A DNA stretch of 64,000 nucleotides from Rhodanobacter sp. 67-28 (GTDB taxonomy: Bacteria > Pseudomonadota > Gammaproteobacteria > Xanthomonadales > Rhodanobacteraceae). The position numbers and the translations under genes were made by a program. The DNA lies in the NCBI GenBank assembly GCA_001898415.1, contig MKTU01000036.1, forward strand, positions 1 to 64,000, read 5' to 3'. Positions 26,583 through 34,306 of the stretch are shown one piece after another. A model generated the notes under the pieces. It ran no database searches. It had not been told where the DNA came from and was given only the letters and a program-made list of their open reading frames with translations. How positions within the stretch are numbered: position 1 is the stretch's first letter; each line of letters starts with the position of its first letter.

Positions 26583-27200
26583 TCAGTTCACCAGGGCCGC
26601 TTCAACCAATCGCTGCATCGGCCGGTAGTCGTTCGCCATGCCGGCTCGAATGGCGCCGAAATACGCTGCCTTGTCTGCCTCCCACGCGCTGTAGTCGAGT
26701 GGCCCGCGCCCCGCCTGTACCACCATGACGTCGGCCAATAGGCGCGACAGCCGCCCATTCCCCTCGCGAAATGGGTAAATCAGGATGAGTTCTACGTGGG
26801 TCATGGCGATCGCTTCGATCAATGAAGCATCATCAATGTCATGGCAAGGCGTGAAACGTGCAAGACAATCGTGTTCAAACACCGTCAACAGACGGGGAAC
26901 CTGCGTTGCCGCGGCAAAATGGAAATCGCCCTTGCCCATGTTGACCGAGCGCTCCATGCCAGCCCATTCATATACATTGCCGAGCCACCGACGATGCCAG
27001 GTTTTCAAGTCCGCCACGTACAGGCGCCGATCAGGCAATGCCTCCAACAGCACCGCCCGGTAGATCTGCCCCAATAACTGCAGTTCGACTTCGTCCATCT
27101 CGTCTGGATCGGTCACGCCCAGCTTGTTCCGCAAGACCCGGTCGTCCGAGCCAGGCTCGTGGCTGCCTTGGGCCTCACCGGCTTCGTAACGGTTACTCAT
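26583..27200 (-). CDS. fic: Fic family protein with altered catalytic motif (His to Tyr)
   Basis: This 205-residue Fic-domain protein belongs to a family that usually transfers AMP from ATP to a protein Tyr, Ser or Thr. The N-terminal EPGSDDRVLRNKLGV lead, the flap region near VNMGKGDFHFAAA and the core LILIYPFREGNGRLSRLLAD are all present, but the first motif residue, normally the catalytic His of HPFREGNGR, is Tyr142 (TAC). The phosphate-binding and Arg residues remain. The protein may therefore be inactive as an AMP transferase, act differently, or be a decoy. The start ATG 27200 follows GGGGGA. It lies 26 bases after fabV on the same strand, so it may be expressed with it. Confidence 0.9.
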   Translation of the reverse strand: MSNRYEAGEAQGSHEPGSDDRVLRNKLGVTDPDEMDEVELQLLGQIYRAVLLEALPDRRLYVADLKTWHRRWLGNVYEWAGMERSVNMGKGDFHFAAATQVPRLLTVFEHDCLARFTPCHDIDDASLIEAIAMTHVELILIYPFREGNGRLSRLLADVMVVQAGRGPLDYSAWEADKAAYFGAIRAGMANDYRPMQRLVEAALVN

Positions 27201-27226
27201 GCAGACGCGTCCCCCATCTCCTGTCC

Positions 27227-28429
27227 TCACATCTCCACACAATCAAACCGCCGATCCGCTTCCACCTCGGCGTCGTAGTCCACGTCGTCGCGGTCGAAGC
27301 CGAACAGCTGCAGGAACTCGTGCTTGTAGCCGGCGTAGTCGGTGATCTGCTTGAGGTTCTCGGTGGTGACGGTGGGCCAGATCGTCTTGCAGGGTTCCTG
27401 CACGTCGTCGCGCAGTTCCCAGTCATCCAGGCGCAACCGGCCTTCATCGTCGGTAGGCGCGGCCGCACCATCAGCACGGTAGAGGCGGTCATGGAACAGG
27501 CGGTTGGCCTGCTCGATCGGGTTTTCGTGGATGCCCTTCTCCTTCATGATCTTGAAGGCAATGGAGACGTACAGCGGGATCACCGGGATGGCGGCGCTGG
27601 CCTGGGTGACGACGGACTTCATCACGCCGACGTAGGCTTCCAGCCCCGGGTGGCGGTTGCGCAGTTGCTTCGCGGTGTTGTCCAGGTGCTGCTTGGCCTG
27701 GCCCAGGGTGCCGTGCCAGTACATCGGCCAGGTGATCTCGGTGCCGATGTAGCTGTAGGCGACGGTCTTGGCGTGTTCGGCCAGCACGCCGGCGGCGCTC
27801 AGCGCGTCGATCCACAGCGCCCAGTCCTCGCCGCCCATCACGGTGACGGTGTCCTTGATCTCCTGCTCGGTGGCCGGCTCGACGGTGGCCTCGATCACGG
27901 TGTCCTTGTTGGTGTCGACCGAGGTGTTGTGGAACGGCTCGCCGATGGTCTTCAGCGCCGAGCGCACCACTTCGCCGGTGTCGGGCAGCTTGCGCACGGG
28001 CGAGGCCAGCGAGTAGACGACCAGGTCGATCGGACCGCCCATCTCGTTCTTGATGATCTCGATCGCCTTGGCGCGGGTTTCGTTGGCGAAGGCGTCACCG
28101 TTGATCGACTTCGCATAGAGACCGGCGGCCTTGGCCGCCTTGTCGAACGCGGCGGCGTTGTACCAGCCGGCGGTGCCGGTCTTGTCGTGGCTGCTGGGCT
28201 TCTCGAAGAACACGCCGAGCGTGGCGGCGCCGTAGCCGAACGCGGCGGTGATGCGCGAGGCCAGACCGTAGCCGGTGGAGGCGCCGATCACCAGCACGCG
28301 CTTGGGGCCCTTGCTCTTGTCGTGGCCGGCGGCCTGGGTGATCGCGATCTGGTCGAGCACGTTGCGCTCGCAGCCGACCGGGTGGGCGGTGACGCAGATG
28401 AAACCGCGGACTTTGGGCTTGATGATCAC
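27227..28429 (-). CDS. fabV: trans-2-enoyl-ACP/CoA reductase FabV
   Basis: This FabV-type enoyl reductase of 400 residues catalyses the NADH-dependent last step of each fatty acid elongation cycle and is typically insensitive to triclosan. The Rossmann motif is in [15 protein letters not shown], and the catalytic Tyr-x8-Lys signature is in [10 protein letters not shown]. The GTG start at 28429 gives the family-typical (M)[16 protein letters not shown] and follows AGGAG six bases upstream. The length is right for FabV and much longer than FabI. The fic gene follows at 26 bases on the same strand. Confidence 0.96.
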   Translation of the reverse strand: MIIKPKVRGFICVTAHPVGCERNVLDQIAITQAAGHDKSKGPKRVLVIGASTGYGLASRITAAFGYGAATLGVFFEKPSSHDKTGTAGWYNAAAFDKAAKAAGLYAKSINGDAFANETRAKAIEIIKNEMGGPIDLVVYSLASPVRKLPDTGEVVRSALKTIGEPFHNTSVDTNKDTVIEATVEPATEQEIKDTVTVMGGEDWALWIDALSAAGVLAEHAKTVAYSYIGTEITWPMYWHGTLGQAKQHLDNTAKQLRNRHPGLEAYVGVMKSVVTQASAAIPVIPLYVSIAFKIMKEKGIHENPIEQANRLFHDRLYRADGAAAPTDDEGRLRLDDWELRDDVQEPCKTIWPTVTTENLKQITDYAGYKHEFLQLFGFDRDDVDYDAEVEADRRFDCVEM

Positions 28430-28590
28430 GAGGAGCTCCTGGGGTGTTCGGCAATTCCCCATATTAACCAAGCGACGCGGCCATGCGCTGCCGTAGGGGT
28501 CTCGACTCGTGGTGTGGCTCTTCGACTTCGCCGCTGCGCGGCTACGCTCAGGGTGAACGGATGGGGCTTCCGGTTGGGGGCTCGCGCAAA

Positions 28591-28625
28591 AAAGGAAACC
28601 CCGCAGCGAGTGCGGGGTTTCCTTT
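28591..28625 (-). terminator. bidirectional rho-independent terminator after csp
   Basis: Perfect 15-base stem AAAGGAAACCCCGCA / TGCGGGGTTTCCTTT with loop GCGAG. On the minus strand it is followed by a further T-run, making it a good terminator for the cold-shock gene that ends at 28652. The region from 28430 to 28590 otherwise holds no gene. Confidence 0.92.
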
Positions 28626-28651
28626 GCATCATGCGACGCGGGGTCGGCCGA

Positions 28652-28855
28652 TCAGGCGGCTTCGACCGCCGAGGCCTGGGCGCCCTTGGGACCTTGGGTG
28701 ACTTCGAACTTCACCCGCTGACCTTCCTGCAGGCTGCGAAAGCCCTTGCTGGCGATCGCCGAAAAATGGACGAACACGTCCGCTCCCCCGTCCTCAGGTG
28801 CGATGAAACCGAAACCCTTGGCGTCGTTGAACCATTTGACCGTACCGAAAGTCAT
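28652..28855 (-). CDS. cold-shock-domain protein (CspA family)
   Basis: This 67-residue single cold-shock domain protein, an RNA/DNA chaperone with an OB fold, has RNP1 in [11 protein letters not shown] and RNP2 in DVFVHFSAI, both intact. The [16 protein letters not shown] start is typical. It acts in the cytoplasm by melting secondary structure in mRNA. The long leader of about 150 bases upstream (28856-29006) could act as a temperature-responsive 5' UTR, although I cannot identify a cold-box sequence. A strong terminator lies downstream, so it is a single-gene unit. Which paralogue it is (CspA, C or D) cannot be told. Confidence 0.95.
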   Translation of the reverse strand: MTFGTVKWFNDAKGFGFIAPEDGGADVFVHFSAIASKGFRSLQEGQRVKFEVTQGPKGAQASAVEAA

Positions 28856-29006
28856 TGCGTGAACCTCTGGATCCATGGAATGGTGCGCCAGAACTGGTGC
28901 GGCTGTTCCCCCCGGCTCGCCGCGCTGGCCGGGGAAAAGTAGCAAGAGGTGAAGCCGCATTGCAATACGAAGAAGTCCGGTCCGTGCACAAATTCACCGG
29001 ATGCCC

Positions 29007-29768
29007 TCAGACCCGCAGCAACTCGGCCAGGATGCGCGGCACGTCGGCGGTGGCGGCGGCGAGGTGGGCGAAGATCTCCTCGATGCTGATTTCCGCCTCG
29101 TCGCCGCAGCCGGCGGCAAAGTTCGCCACCAGTGCCAGGCAGGCATAGTCCAACTCCAGTTCGCGCGCCAGTACGGCCTCGGGCATGCCGGTCATGCCGA
29201 CCAGGTCGCAACCGTCGCGCTTCATGCGGGCGATCTCGGCACGGGTTTCCAGCCGCGGCCCCTGGGTGGCCCCGTAGCAGCCGCCGTCGATGGCCGCCAC
29301 GCCGGCCGCACGCGCCGCATCAAGCAATTGCCGTCGCAACGATTCGGCATACGGCTCGCTGAAGTCGATGTGTTTCACCTCGGCGCCTTCGACGTCGCAG
29401 TAGCTGGTGAGGCGGCCGTGGGTGTAGTCGATCAGCTGGTCGGGTACCACGATTACCCGCGGACCCATGTCGTCGCGGATGCCGCCGACGGCATTGACGC
29501 CGACCACCCGCCGCGCGCCCAGGCTGTGCAACGCCCACACGTTGGCGCGGTAGTTGACCCGGTGCGGCGGCAGCGTGTGGCTCTCGCCGTGGCGGGCGAG
29601 GAAGGCGATGCGCTTGCCGGCGAAGTCGCCGACCACGATGTCGCCGGAGGCCGGGCCGTAGGGCGTGTCCACCGTGTGCCGCTCGGCATTTTCCAGGCCC
29701 GGGAAGTTGTACAGGCCGCTGCCGCCGATGACGGCGAGGTCGAGGGGGGTAGTTTCGTGATGGGGCAT
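29007..29768 (-). CDS. S-methyl-5'-thioinosine phosphorylase
   Basis: This purine phosphorylase of 253 residues is of the MTAP/PNP superfamily, trimeric in relatives. It has GGSGLYNFPG (phosphate loop), RHGESHTLPPHRVNYRAN, GVNAVGGI, TQGPRLETRAEI and GMTGMPEAVLA. The position that is Asp in adenine-specific MTAP (the TDYD loop) is Asn here, in LVANFAAG, as in 6-oxopurine enzymes. This suggests methylthioinosine or a related 6-oxo nucleoside as substrate, as in the Pseudomonas methylthioinosine enzyme. It salvages the methylthio-sugar from polyamine and quorum-signal synthesis. hpt lies upstream on the same strand and would reuse the released hypoxanthine. Confidence 0.88.
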   Translation of the reverse strand: MPHHETTPLDLAVIGGSGLYNFPGLENAERHTVDTPYGPASGDIVVGDFAGKRIAFLARHGESHTLPPHRVNYRANVWALHSLGARRVVGVNAVGGIRDDMGPRVIVVPDQLIDYTHGRLTSYCDVEGAEVKHIDFSEPYAESLRRQLLDAARAAGVAAIDGGCYGATQGPRLETRAEIARMKRDGCDLVGMTGMPEAVLARELELDYACLALVANFAAGCGDEAEISIEEIFAHLAAATADVPRILAELLRV

Positions 29769-29911
29769 CGTAATGATCCGTTTTCAGGTTGCAGCCAGAA
29801 ATTCACCACCGTTCACCTTGAGCGCAGCGCAGCGAAGTCGAAGGGTGATCGGCTGGGGTAGCGCAAGCGCAAATTCGAAGCGCCACACTTGTGCGCCCTG
29901 GTCCCGAATCC

Positions 29912-30475
29912 CTATTCCCCATTCCCGGCCTTCAACGCGTAGATGCCCGGCAGGTTGCGCCCCTGCTCGTAGTAGTCCATGCCGTAGCCGAACACGAAGC
30001 GGTCGGGCAGTTCCACGCCGTTGAAATCCGAGGCGATGCCGTCGACCAAGCGATCGTGCCGCTTGGTGCACAGGCTGGCGATCAGCACTTTTTTCGCACC
30101 GCGCTTGTAGCAGTCTTCGCGCACTTCCTTCAGCGTGTGGCCTTCGTCGAGGATGTCGTCGACCAGCAGCACCACGCGACCGGCCAGCGACACGGCGGGT
30201 GCACGCAGCCAGTGCAGCGTGCTGCCGGTGGTTTCGCCGCGGTAGCGGGTGGCGTGCACGTAGTCGAACTCCAGGTCGGTGCGGATCGCCAGGGCCAGCT
30301 GGCCGGCGAAGATCAACGCACCGTTCATCACGGTGAGGAACACCGCGCGCTCGCCGCCGAGCACGGCATCGATGCGTGCGCCCATGTCGGCGATCACCGG
30401 CTCCAGCGCCTCGCGGGCATACAGCAGGTCGGCCTGCGCCAGGGCATCGGCCAGGGAGGGATGTGCAGTGTTCAT
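29912..30475 (-). CDS. hpt: hypoxanthine-guanine phosphoribosyltransferase
   Basis: This 187-residue HGPRT makes IMP or GMP from the free base and PRPP. The PRPP motif is VVLLVDDILDEGHTL, with the flexible loop and base-binding sites around FVFGYGMDYYEQGRNLPGIY and VLIASLCTKR. ATG 30475 overlaps the nagZ stop (ATGA), so translation is coupled to nagZ. Downstream on the same strand, 143 bases later, is the methylthioinosine phosphorylase gene, whose hypoxanthine product is this enzyme's substrate. That gap carries the heptad-type repeat near 29902. Confidence 0.95.
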   Translation of the reverse strand: MNTAHPSLADALAQADLLYAREALEPVIADMGARIDAVLGGERAVFLTVMNGALIFAGQLALAIRTDLEFDYVHATRYRGETTGSTLHWLRAPAVSLAGRVVLLVDDILDEGHTLKEVREDCYKRGAKKVLIASLCTKRHDRLVDGIASDFNGVELPDRFVFGYGMDYYEQGRNLPGIYALKAGNGE

Positions 30476-31485
30476 GCGTTTCCTTCGGCGTGCAACGCCG
30501 TGATGCGGGCGACGAAACGGTCGCGCTGTGGATTGTCCGCGAGGCCGGCCCAGGTGGCGCCAATGGCGCCGCGCAGCGTGGCGATCGACGCGGGCATGGC
30601 GCCGGTATCGGCGGGCAGCGCGGCCAGTGCCTCCTCGACCACCTCGGGGAAGCAGGCAAGCACCAGGTCGCAGCCGGCGTCGAGGTGCGCCCTCACCCGC
30701 CCGCCCACGCTGCCGGCCGCGCCGGCGGCGGCCATGCTGATGTCGTCGCTGATCACCGCGCCGGTGAAGCCCAGTTCGCCGCGCAGGACCTGCTCGATCC
30801 AGACTTTCGAATAGCCGGCTGGACGGCTGTCCACGGCCGGGTAAATGACGTGCGCCATCATCACCGCTTCGACGCGTGCCTCGATGCATTCGGCGAACGG
30901 GCGCAGATCGTCGCGGCGGATCTCGTCCAGGCCGCGCGGGTCGATCGCCGCCACCTTGTGGGTGTCGCCGGTGACCGAGCCATGCCCCGGGAAGTGCTTG
31001 AGCACTGCGGCCATGCCGCCCAGGTGCATGCCGCGCACGTAGGCCTGGCCCAGTTCGCCGGCCACCGCGGGATCGGCGTGGAAAGCACGCAGGCCGATAG
31101 CCGCGTTGCCACGGGCGAGATCGACCACCGGCGCGAAACTGAAATCGACGCCGCTGGCGCGCAGTTCGCTGGCCATCACCCAGGCGTGCTCCTCGGCCAG
31201 GCGGATCGCATCAAAGGGGGCGCGGTCGTAAACGGCACCGATCGTCGCCAGCGGCGGCAGCCGGGTGAAGCCGTCGCGGAAGCGTTGCACCGGGCCACCC
31301 TCCTGGTCCACCGCGATCAGCAGGTGCTCGCCGCCGGCATCGCGGATCGCCTCGCACAAGGCCATCAACTGCTCGCGCGAACGGTAGTTGCGCGCAAACA
31401 GCAGCACGCCGGCGACGCCGGGCGCGCGCAGCCAGCGTTTCTCGGATTCGGCCAGTTCCGGCGCGGCCACGCCGATCATCAGCAT
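30472..31485 (-). CDS. nagZ: beta-N-acetylhexosaminidase NagZ
   Basis: This GH3 family enzyme of 337 residues is cytoplasmic in relatives. It trims N-acetylglucosamine from anhydro-muropeptides during cell-wall recycling, and so influences AmpR-type beta-lactamase control. Typical sequences are LLIAVDQEGGPVQRF, VLKHFPGHGSVTGDTH with the His of the catalytic loop, and GAVISDDISMAAA with the nucleophile Asp. No signal peptide is seen. ATG 31485 overlaps the CYTH gene by seven bases, and the stop overlaps hpt, giving a tight CYTH-nagZ-hpt operon. Confidence 0.96.
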   Translation of the reverse strand: MLMIGVAAPELAESEKRWLRAPGVAGVLLFARNYRSREQLMALCEAIRDAGGEHLLIAVDQEGGPVQRFRDGFTRLPPLATIGAVYDRAPFDAIRLAEEHAWVMASELRASGVDFSFAPVVDLARGNAAIGLRAFHADPAVAGELGQAYVRGMHLGGMAAVLKHFPGHGSVTGDTHKVAAIDPRGLDEIRRDDLRPFAECIEARVEAVMMAHVIYPAVDSRPAGYSKVWIEQVLRGELGFTGAVISDDISMAAAGAAGSVGGRVRAHLDAGCDLVLACFPEVVEEALAALPADTGAMPASIATLRGAIGATWAGLADNPQRDRFVARITALHAEGNA

Positions 31486-32000
31486 GCGGCATCCTCGGCG
31501 GCGCGCTCGGCCGGCGACCATTGCCGGTACGGGTGCGCGATCAGGTTGACGTTGTAGTAGCGCGTCAGCGCGCTCACCTCGCGGCCCAGCCACGCCGGCC
31601 GCGGAAATGAGGCATCGACTGCAGGCAATTCGACCTCGGCGACGACCAGGCCGGCGTTGTCGCCGCCGAACTCGTCGACCTCGAACAGTACGCCGTCGAC
31701 GCGGACATGATGGCGGACCTTCTCCAGCACGCCGTCGCAGAGGCTGGCCAGCATGACGCGCGCATCGGCCAGCGGTATCGGGTAATCGAATTCGGCCCGC
31801 GCGATGCCGGAAGTGGCGGCCTTGATGTTGAGCCACGCCTGCTCACCGGCCAGCCGCGCGCGCACCGAGGCGCGCGCGTGGCCCTCGCGCAAGGCCTGCG
31901 CACCGACCAGGTAGCCCTGCGCGATCGGCTCGCTGCGCTCGATCGCGGCGCGCCACTCGTCGGTGGCCAACAGGAATTTGCGTTCGATCTCGATGGGCAT
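31479..32000 (-). CDS. CYTH domain protein (inorganic triphosphatase-like)
   Basis: This 173-residue protein carries a single CYTH domain. The diagnostic N-terminal signature EIERKFLL is at residues 4-11, followed by acidic and basic strands (RARLAGEQAWLNIK, EFDYPIP) lining a triphosphate tunnel. Stand-alone bacterial CYTH proteins mostly hydrolyse inorganic tripolyphosphate, and some are class IV adenylate cyclases. No C-terminal CHAD domain is present. It starts the CYTH-nagZ-hpt operon and overlaps nagZ by seven bases, so it may be a nucleotide/polyphosphate enzyme in a recycling operon. The exact substrate is unknown. Confidence 0.88.
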   Translation of the reverse strand: MPIEIERKFLLATDEWRAAIERSEPIAQGYLVGAQALREGHARASVRARLAGEQAWLNIKAATSGIARAEFDYPIPLADARVMLASLCDGVLEKVRHHVRVDGVLFEVDEFGGDNAGLVVAEVELPAVDASFPRPAWLGREVSALTRYYNVNLIAHPYRQWSPAERAAEDAAC

Positions 32001-32007
32001 AAAAGTC

Positions 32008-32108
32008 AGGAGTGAACGGAGAGAAGTGAGAAGTGAGAGAGAGCAAGAACAAGAGCGTCAAGCATGCACTGGATTTCTCTCACTTCTCACTCCTCTTCAT
32101 TCACTCCT
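32008..32108. repeat. imperfect inverted repeat with GAAGTGA heptads
   Basis: The left arm 32008-32040 (with GAAGTGAGAAGTGAGAGA) pairs with the right arm 32076-32108 (TCTCTCACTTCTCACTCC...) around 35 bases. The arms contain tandem 7-base units like those in the GGGAATC family but with different sequence. It fills the gap between rlmD and the CYTH gene and may fold into a hairpin in the rlmD transcript. Confidence 0.8.
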
Positions 32109-32114
32109 CGCTCC

Positions 32115-33452
32115 TCAGCGCTCGAACAGCGCAATCGATTCGACATGGGAGGTATGCGGGAACATGTCCATCACGCCGGCCGAGGCCAGCCTGAAGCCGT
32201 GCCGGTTGACCAGGATGCCGGCGTCGCGCGCCAGCGAGGCGGGATGGCAGGAGACGTAGACGATGCGTCTGGTCGCCTTGTGCGGCAGGTAGTCGAGCAC
32301 CTTGTCGGCGCCCGCACGCGGCGGATCGAGCAGCAGCTTGTCCCACGGCTGGCGCGCCCACTCGGTGGCGCGCTGGTCCTCGAACAGGTTGGCGACGTGG
32401 AAGCGCGCGTTGGCGATGCCGTTGCGCGCGGCGTTCTGCGCGGCGCGCTCGACCAGGCCGTGCTCGCCTTCCACGCCGACGACCTCGGCCACCCGCCGCG
32501 CGATCGGCAGGGTGAAGTTGCCGAGGCCGCAGAACAGGTCGAGCACGCGATCGGCCGGCTGCGGGTCGAGCAGCTCCATCGCGCGCGCCATCATCAACTG
32601 ATTCATGCCGGCGTTGACCTGCACGAAATCGAGCGGCTGGAACTCCAGCTCGACGTCGGCGAAGCGCGCGTCCCCACTGGCGATCGTGAAGGCCAGCCGC
32701 GGGTTTTCCGGCCACAACGGATGCACGCTGCTGATGCCGCCCGGCTGCAGGTAGATCGCGAAACCGTGCTGCCGGCCGAACGCGACCAGCGCGGCCTGGT
32801 CGTGTTCGCTGAGCGGCTGCATGTGGCGGAACACCAGCGCCATGAGCTCGTCGCCGGCGGCGAATTCGATCTGCGGGATGTCCTCGGCCGCATCCATGGT
32901 GCCCAGCAGCTCGGCCAGCAACCCGACCTTGGGGCCGAGCGCCGGATGCATCACTTCGCATTGCCGGATCTCGGTGACGAAACGCGGGTTCTGCTCCTCG
33001 CGGAAGCCGACCAGCACGCGGCCCTTCTTCGCCACGTTGCGTACCGACAGCCGACCCTTGCGCCGATAGCCCCATGGTTCGGCGGTGAGCGGCGGCAACC
33101 AGGCTTGTGGCGTGACCTTGCCGATGCGCTCGAAGTTCTCGGCCAGCACGCGTTGCTTGGCGGCGATCTGCGAGGGCGCATCGAGATGCTGCAGCGAGCA
33201 GCCGCTGCACTGCGCGAAATGGCGGCATTTCGGTTCGACCCGATGCGGCGAGGCGGTGATCACCTCGACCGTTTCCGCCTCGTCGAAATGCCGGTGCCGC
33301 TTGCGCAGCTTCGCCATCACCCGCTCGCCGAGCAAGGCCCCGCTGACGAACACCGTCTTGCCGTCGATCCGCGCCACGCCGCGGCCATCGTGGCCGAGGT
33401 CGGTGATGTGTGCTTCAAAGGGTGTGGGCGAGACCGAGTTGGAACGTGACAT
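32115..33452 (-). CDS. rlmD: 23S rRNA (uracil-1939-C5)-methyltransferase RlmD
   Basis: This 445-residue RNA methyltransferase has an N-terminal TRAM domain (GHDGRGVARIDGKTVFV), an iron-sulphur Cys cluster with the first three Cys in CRHFAQCSGCSL and the fourth likely in IRQC, and a C-terminal SAM domain (DLFCGLGNFTLPIA). The motif VSCHPASLARD holds the catalytic Cys. RlmD methylates U1939 (E. coli numbering) of 23S rRNA. The paralogue RlmC lacks the TRAM domain. ATG 33452 is chosen at the start of the TRAM domain. The unit ends at the inverted repeat described at 32008. Confidence 0.93.
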   Translation of the reverse strand: MSRSNSVSPTPFEAHITDLGHDGRGVARIDGKTVFVSGALLGERVMAKLRKRHRHFDEAETVEVITASPHRVEPKCRHFAQCSGCSLQHLDAPSQIAAKQRVLAENFERIGKVTPQAWLPPLTAEPWGYRRKGRLSVRNVAKKGRVLVGFREEQNPRFVTEIRQCEVMHPALGPKVGLLAELLGTMDAAEDIPQIEFAAGDELMALVFRHMQPLSEHDQAALVAFGRQHGFAIYLQPGGISSVHPLWPENPRLAFTIASGDARFADVELEFQPLDFVQVNAGMNQLMMARAMELLDPQPADRVLDLFCGLGNFTLPIARRVAEVVGVEGEHGLVERAAQNAARNGIANARFHVANLFEDQRATEWARQPWDKLLLDPPRAGADKVLDYLPHKATRRIVYVSCHPASLARDAGILVNRHGFRLASAGVMDMFPHTSHVESIALFER

Positions 33453-33511
33453 GGGGCGCAGACAGAAGGGCTGGCCGCCAATTATCACAGATCGGGCCGG
33501 ACCGCGCCCCC

Positions 33512-33573
33512 GTAGGGCGGGCACTGCCCGCCGCTCCAGCTTCCGGAGAGCCGGCGGGCAGTGCCCGCCCTAC
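33512..33573. repeat. REP pair, perfect 22-base inverted repeat
   Basis: GTAGGGCGGGCACTGCCCGCCG (33512-33533) pairs exactly with 33552-33573 around an 18-base loop. It separates the rlmD upstream region from the ydbL-like gene and belongs to the same family as the unit at 184. Confidence 0.9.
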
Positions 33574-33600
33574 GCGGTAGGGATCACTTTGCGGCGGAAG

Positions 33601-34209
33601 CTATTTCTTCTGCCAGGCGCCGGCGGCGTTCTGGTAGTACCAGCCGGCGTGCGCCTTCTCGATCCATGTCTTGGCGAAGGCGGTGCGGATCTGCGCCTCC
33701 CATTCCGGATGGTTGTTGGCGACGGCGATCTCGCGGTACAGCGCGGCGCGGTCGCGGTTCTCCTCGGCCACGGCGGCATTGGCCTGGGCGCGCTGGCTCA
33801 GCGGCACCTTCGCCGCGTCGCGCATGGCCACCATGCCGTCGTGGGTGAAGCCGACCGCGCCGCTGTCCAGCAGCTGGCCGAGGATGCCGCCGATGCGCTG
33901 GTTCATGCGCGCATGAATGGCGTCGGTGGCGCTGGTGTGGACGCGGAAATCCGGCGTCTCGGCCGCCTGCGCGGCGGGGATCAGCAGGTCGAGCAGCATG
34001 GCCGAGGGGTGCCCGGCGTCGCTCTTCGGCGCCGGCGGCGGCTCCTTCGCGGCCGGCTTGCCGGCGGCGTCGGCCTTGTCCAGCACGCTGCCGATGAACT
34101 GGTCGGCGGCCTTCTGCGCCGCGGCTTCGGGGAAGTACACGTTGATCGTGACACAGCCGACCAGCGCCACGGCCATGGTGGTCAGGATGACGTAGACGAG
34201 CTTGCGCAT
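33601..34209 (-). CDS. YdbL-like lipoprotein (DUF1318)
   Basis: This 202-residue protein has a lipoprotein signal (residues 1-19, LVGC, Cys at 19), then the DUF1318 hallmark VTINVYFPEAAAQKAADQFI, a charged Pro/Ala linker, and a second helical part (NQRIGGILGQLLDSGAVG, ENRDRAALYREIA) of the YdbL type. The E. coli relative works with YdbH and YnbE in phospholipid transport between membranes. Here no separate ynbE lies between ydbH and this gene, and the protein carries the lipid anchor itself. The start ATG 34209 is 97 bases after the ydbH stop on the same strand. The window also holds a REP pair just after its end. Confidence 0.85.
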   Translation of the reverse strand: MRKLVYVILTTMAVALVGCVTINVYFPEAAAQKAADQFIGSVLDKADAAGKPAAKEPPPAPKSDAGHPSAMLLDLLIPAAQAAETPDFRVHTSATDAIHARMNQRIGGILGQLLDSGAVGFTHDGMVAMRDAAKVPLSQRAQANAAVAEENRDRAALYREIAVANNHPEWEAQIRTAFAKTWIEKAHAGWYYQNAAGAWQKK

Positions 34210-34306
34210 GACGTGACTCCGGTGCTGAAAAGTAAGTATGTGCAGAAAACCCGTTCTCGTGACTTTCGATCGCCAGTCCGGGCTTGGAGGTCGAATCGGC
34301 AACCGC

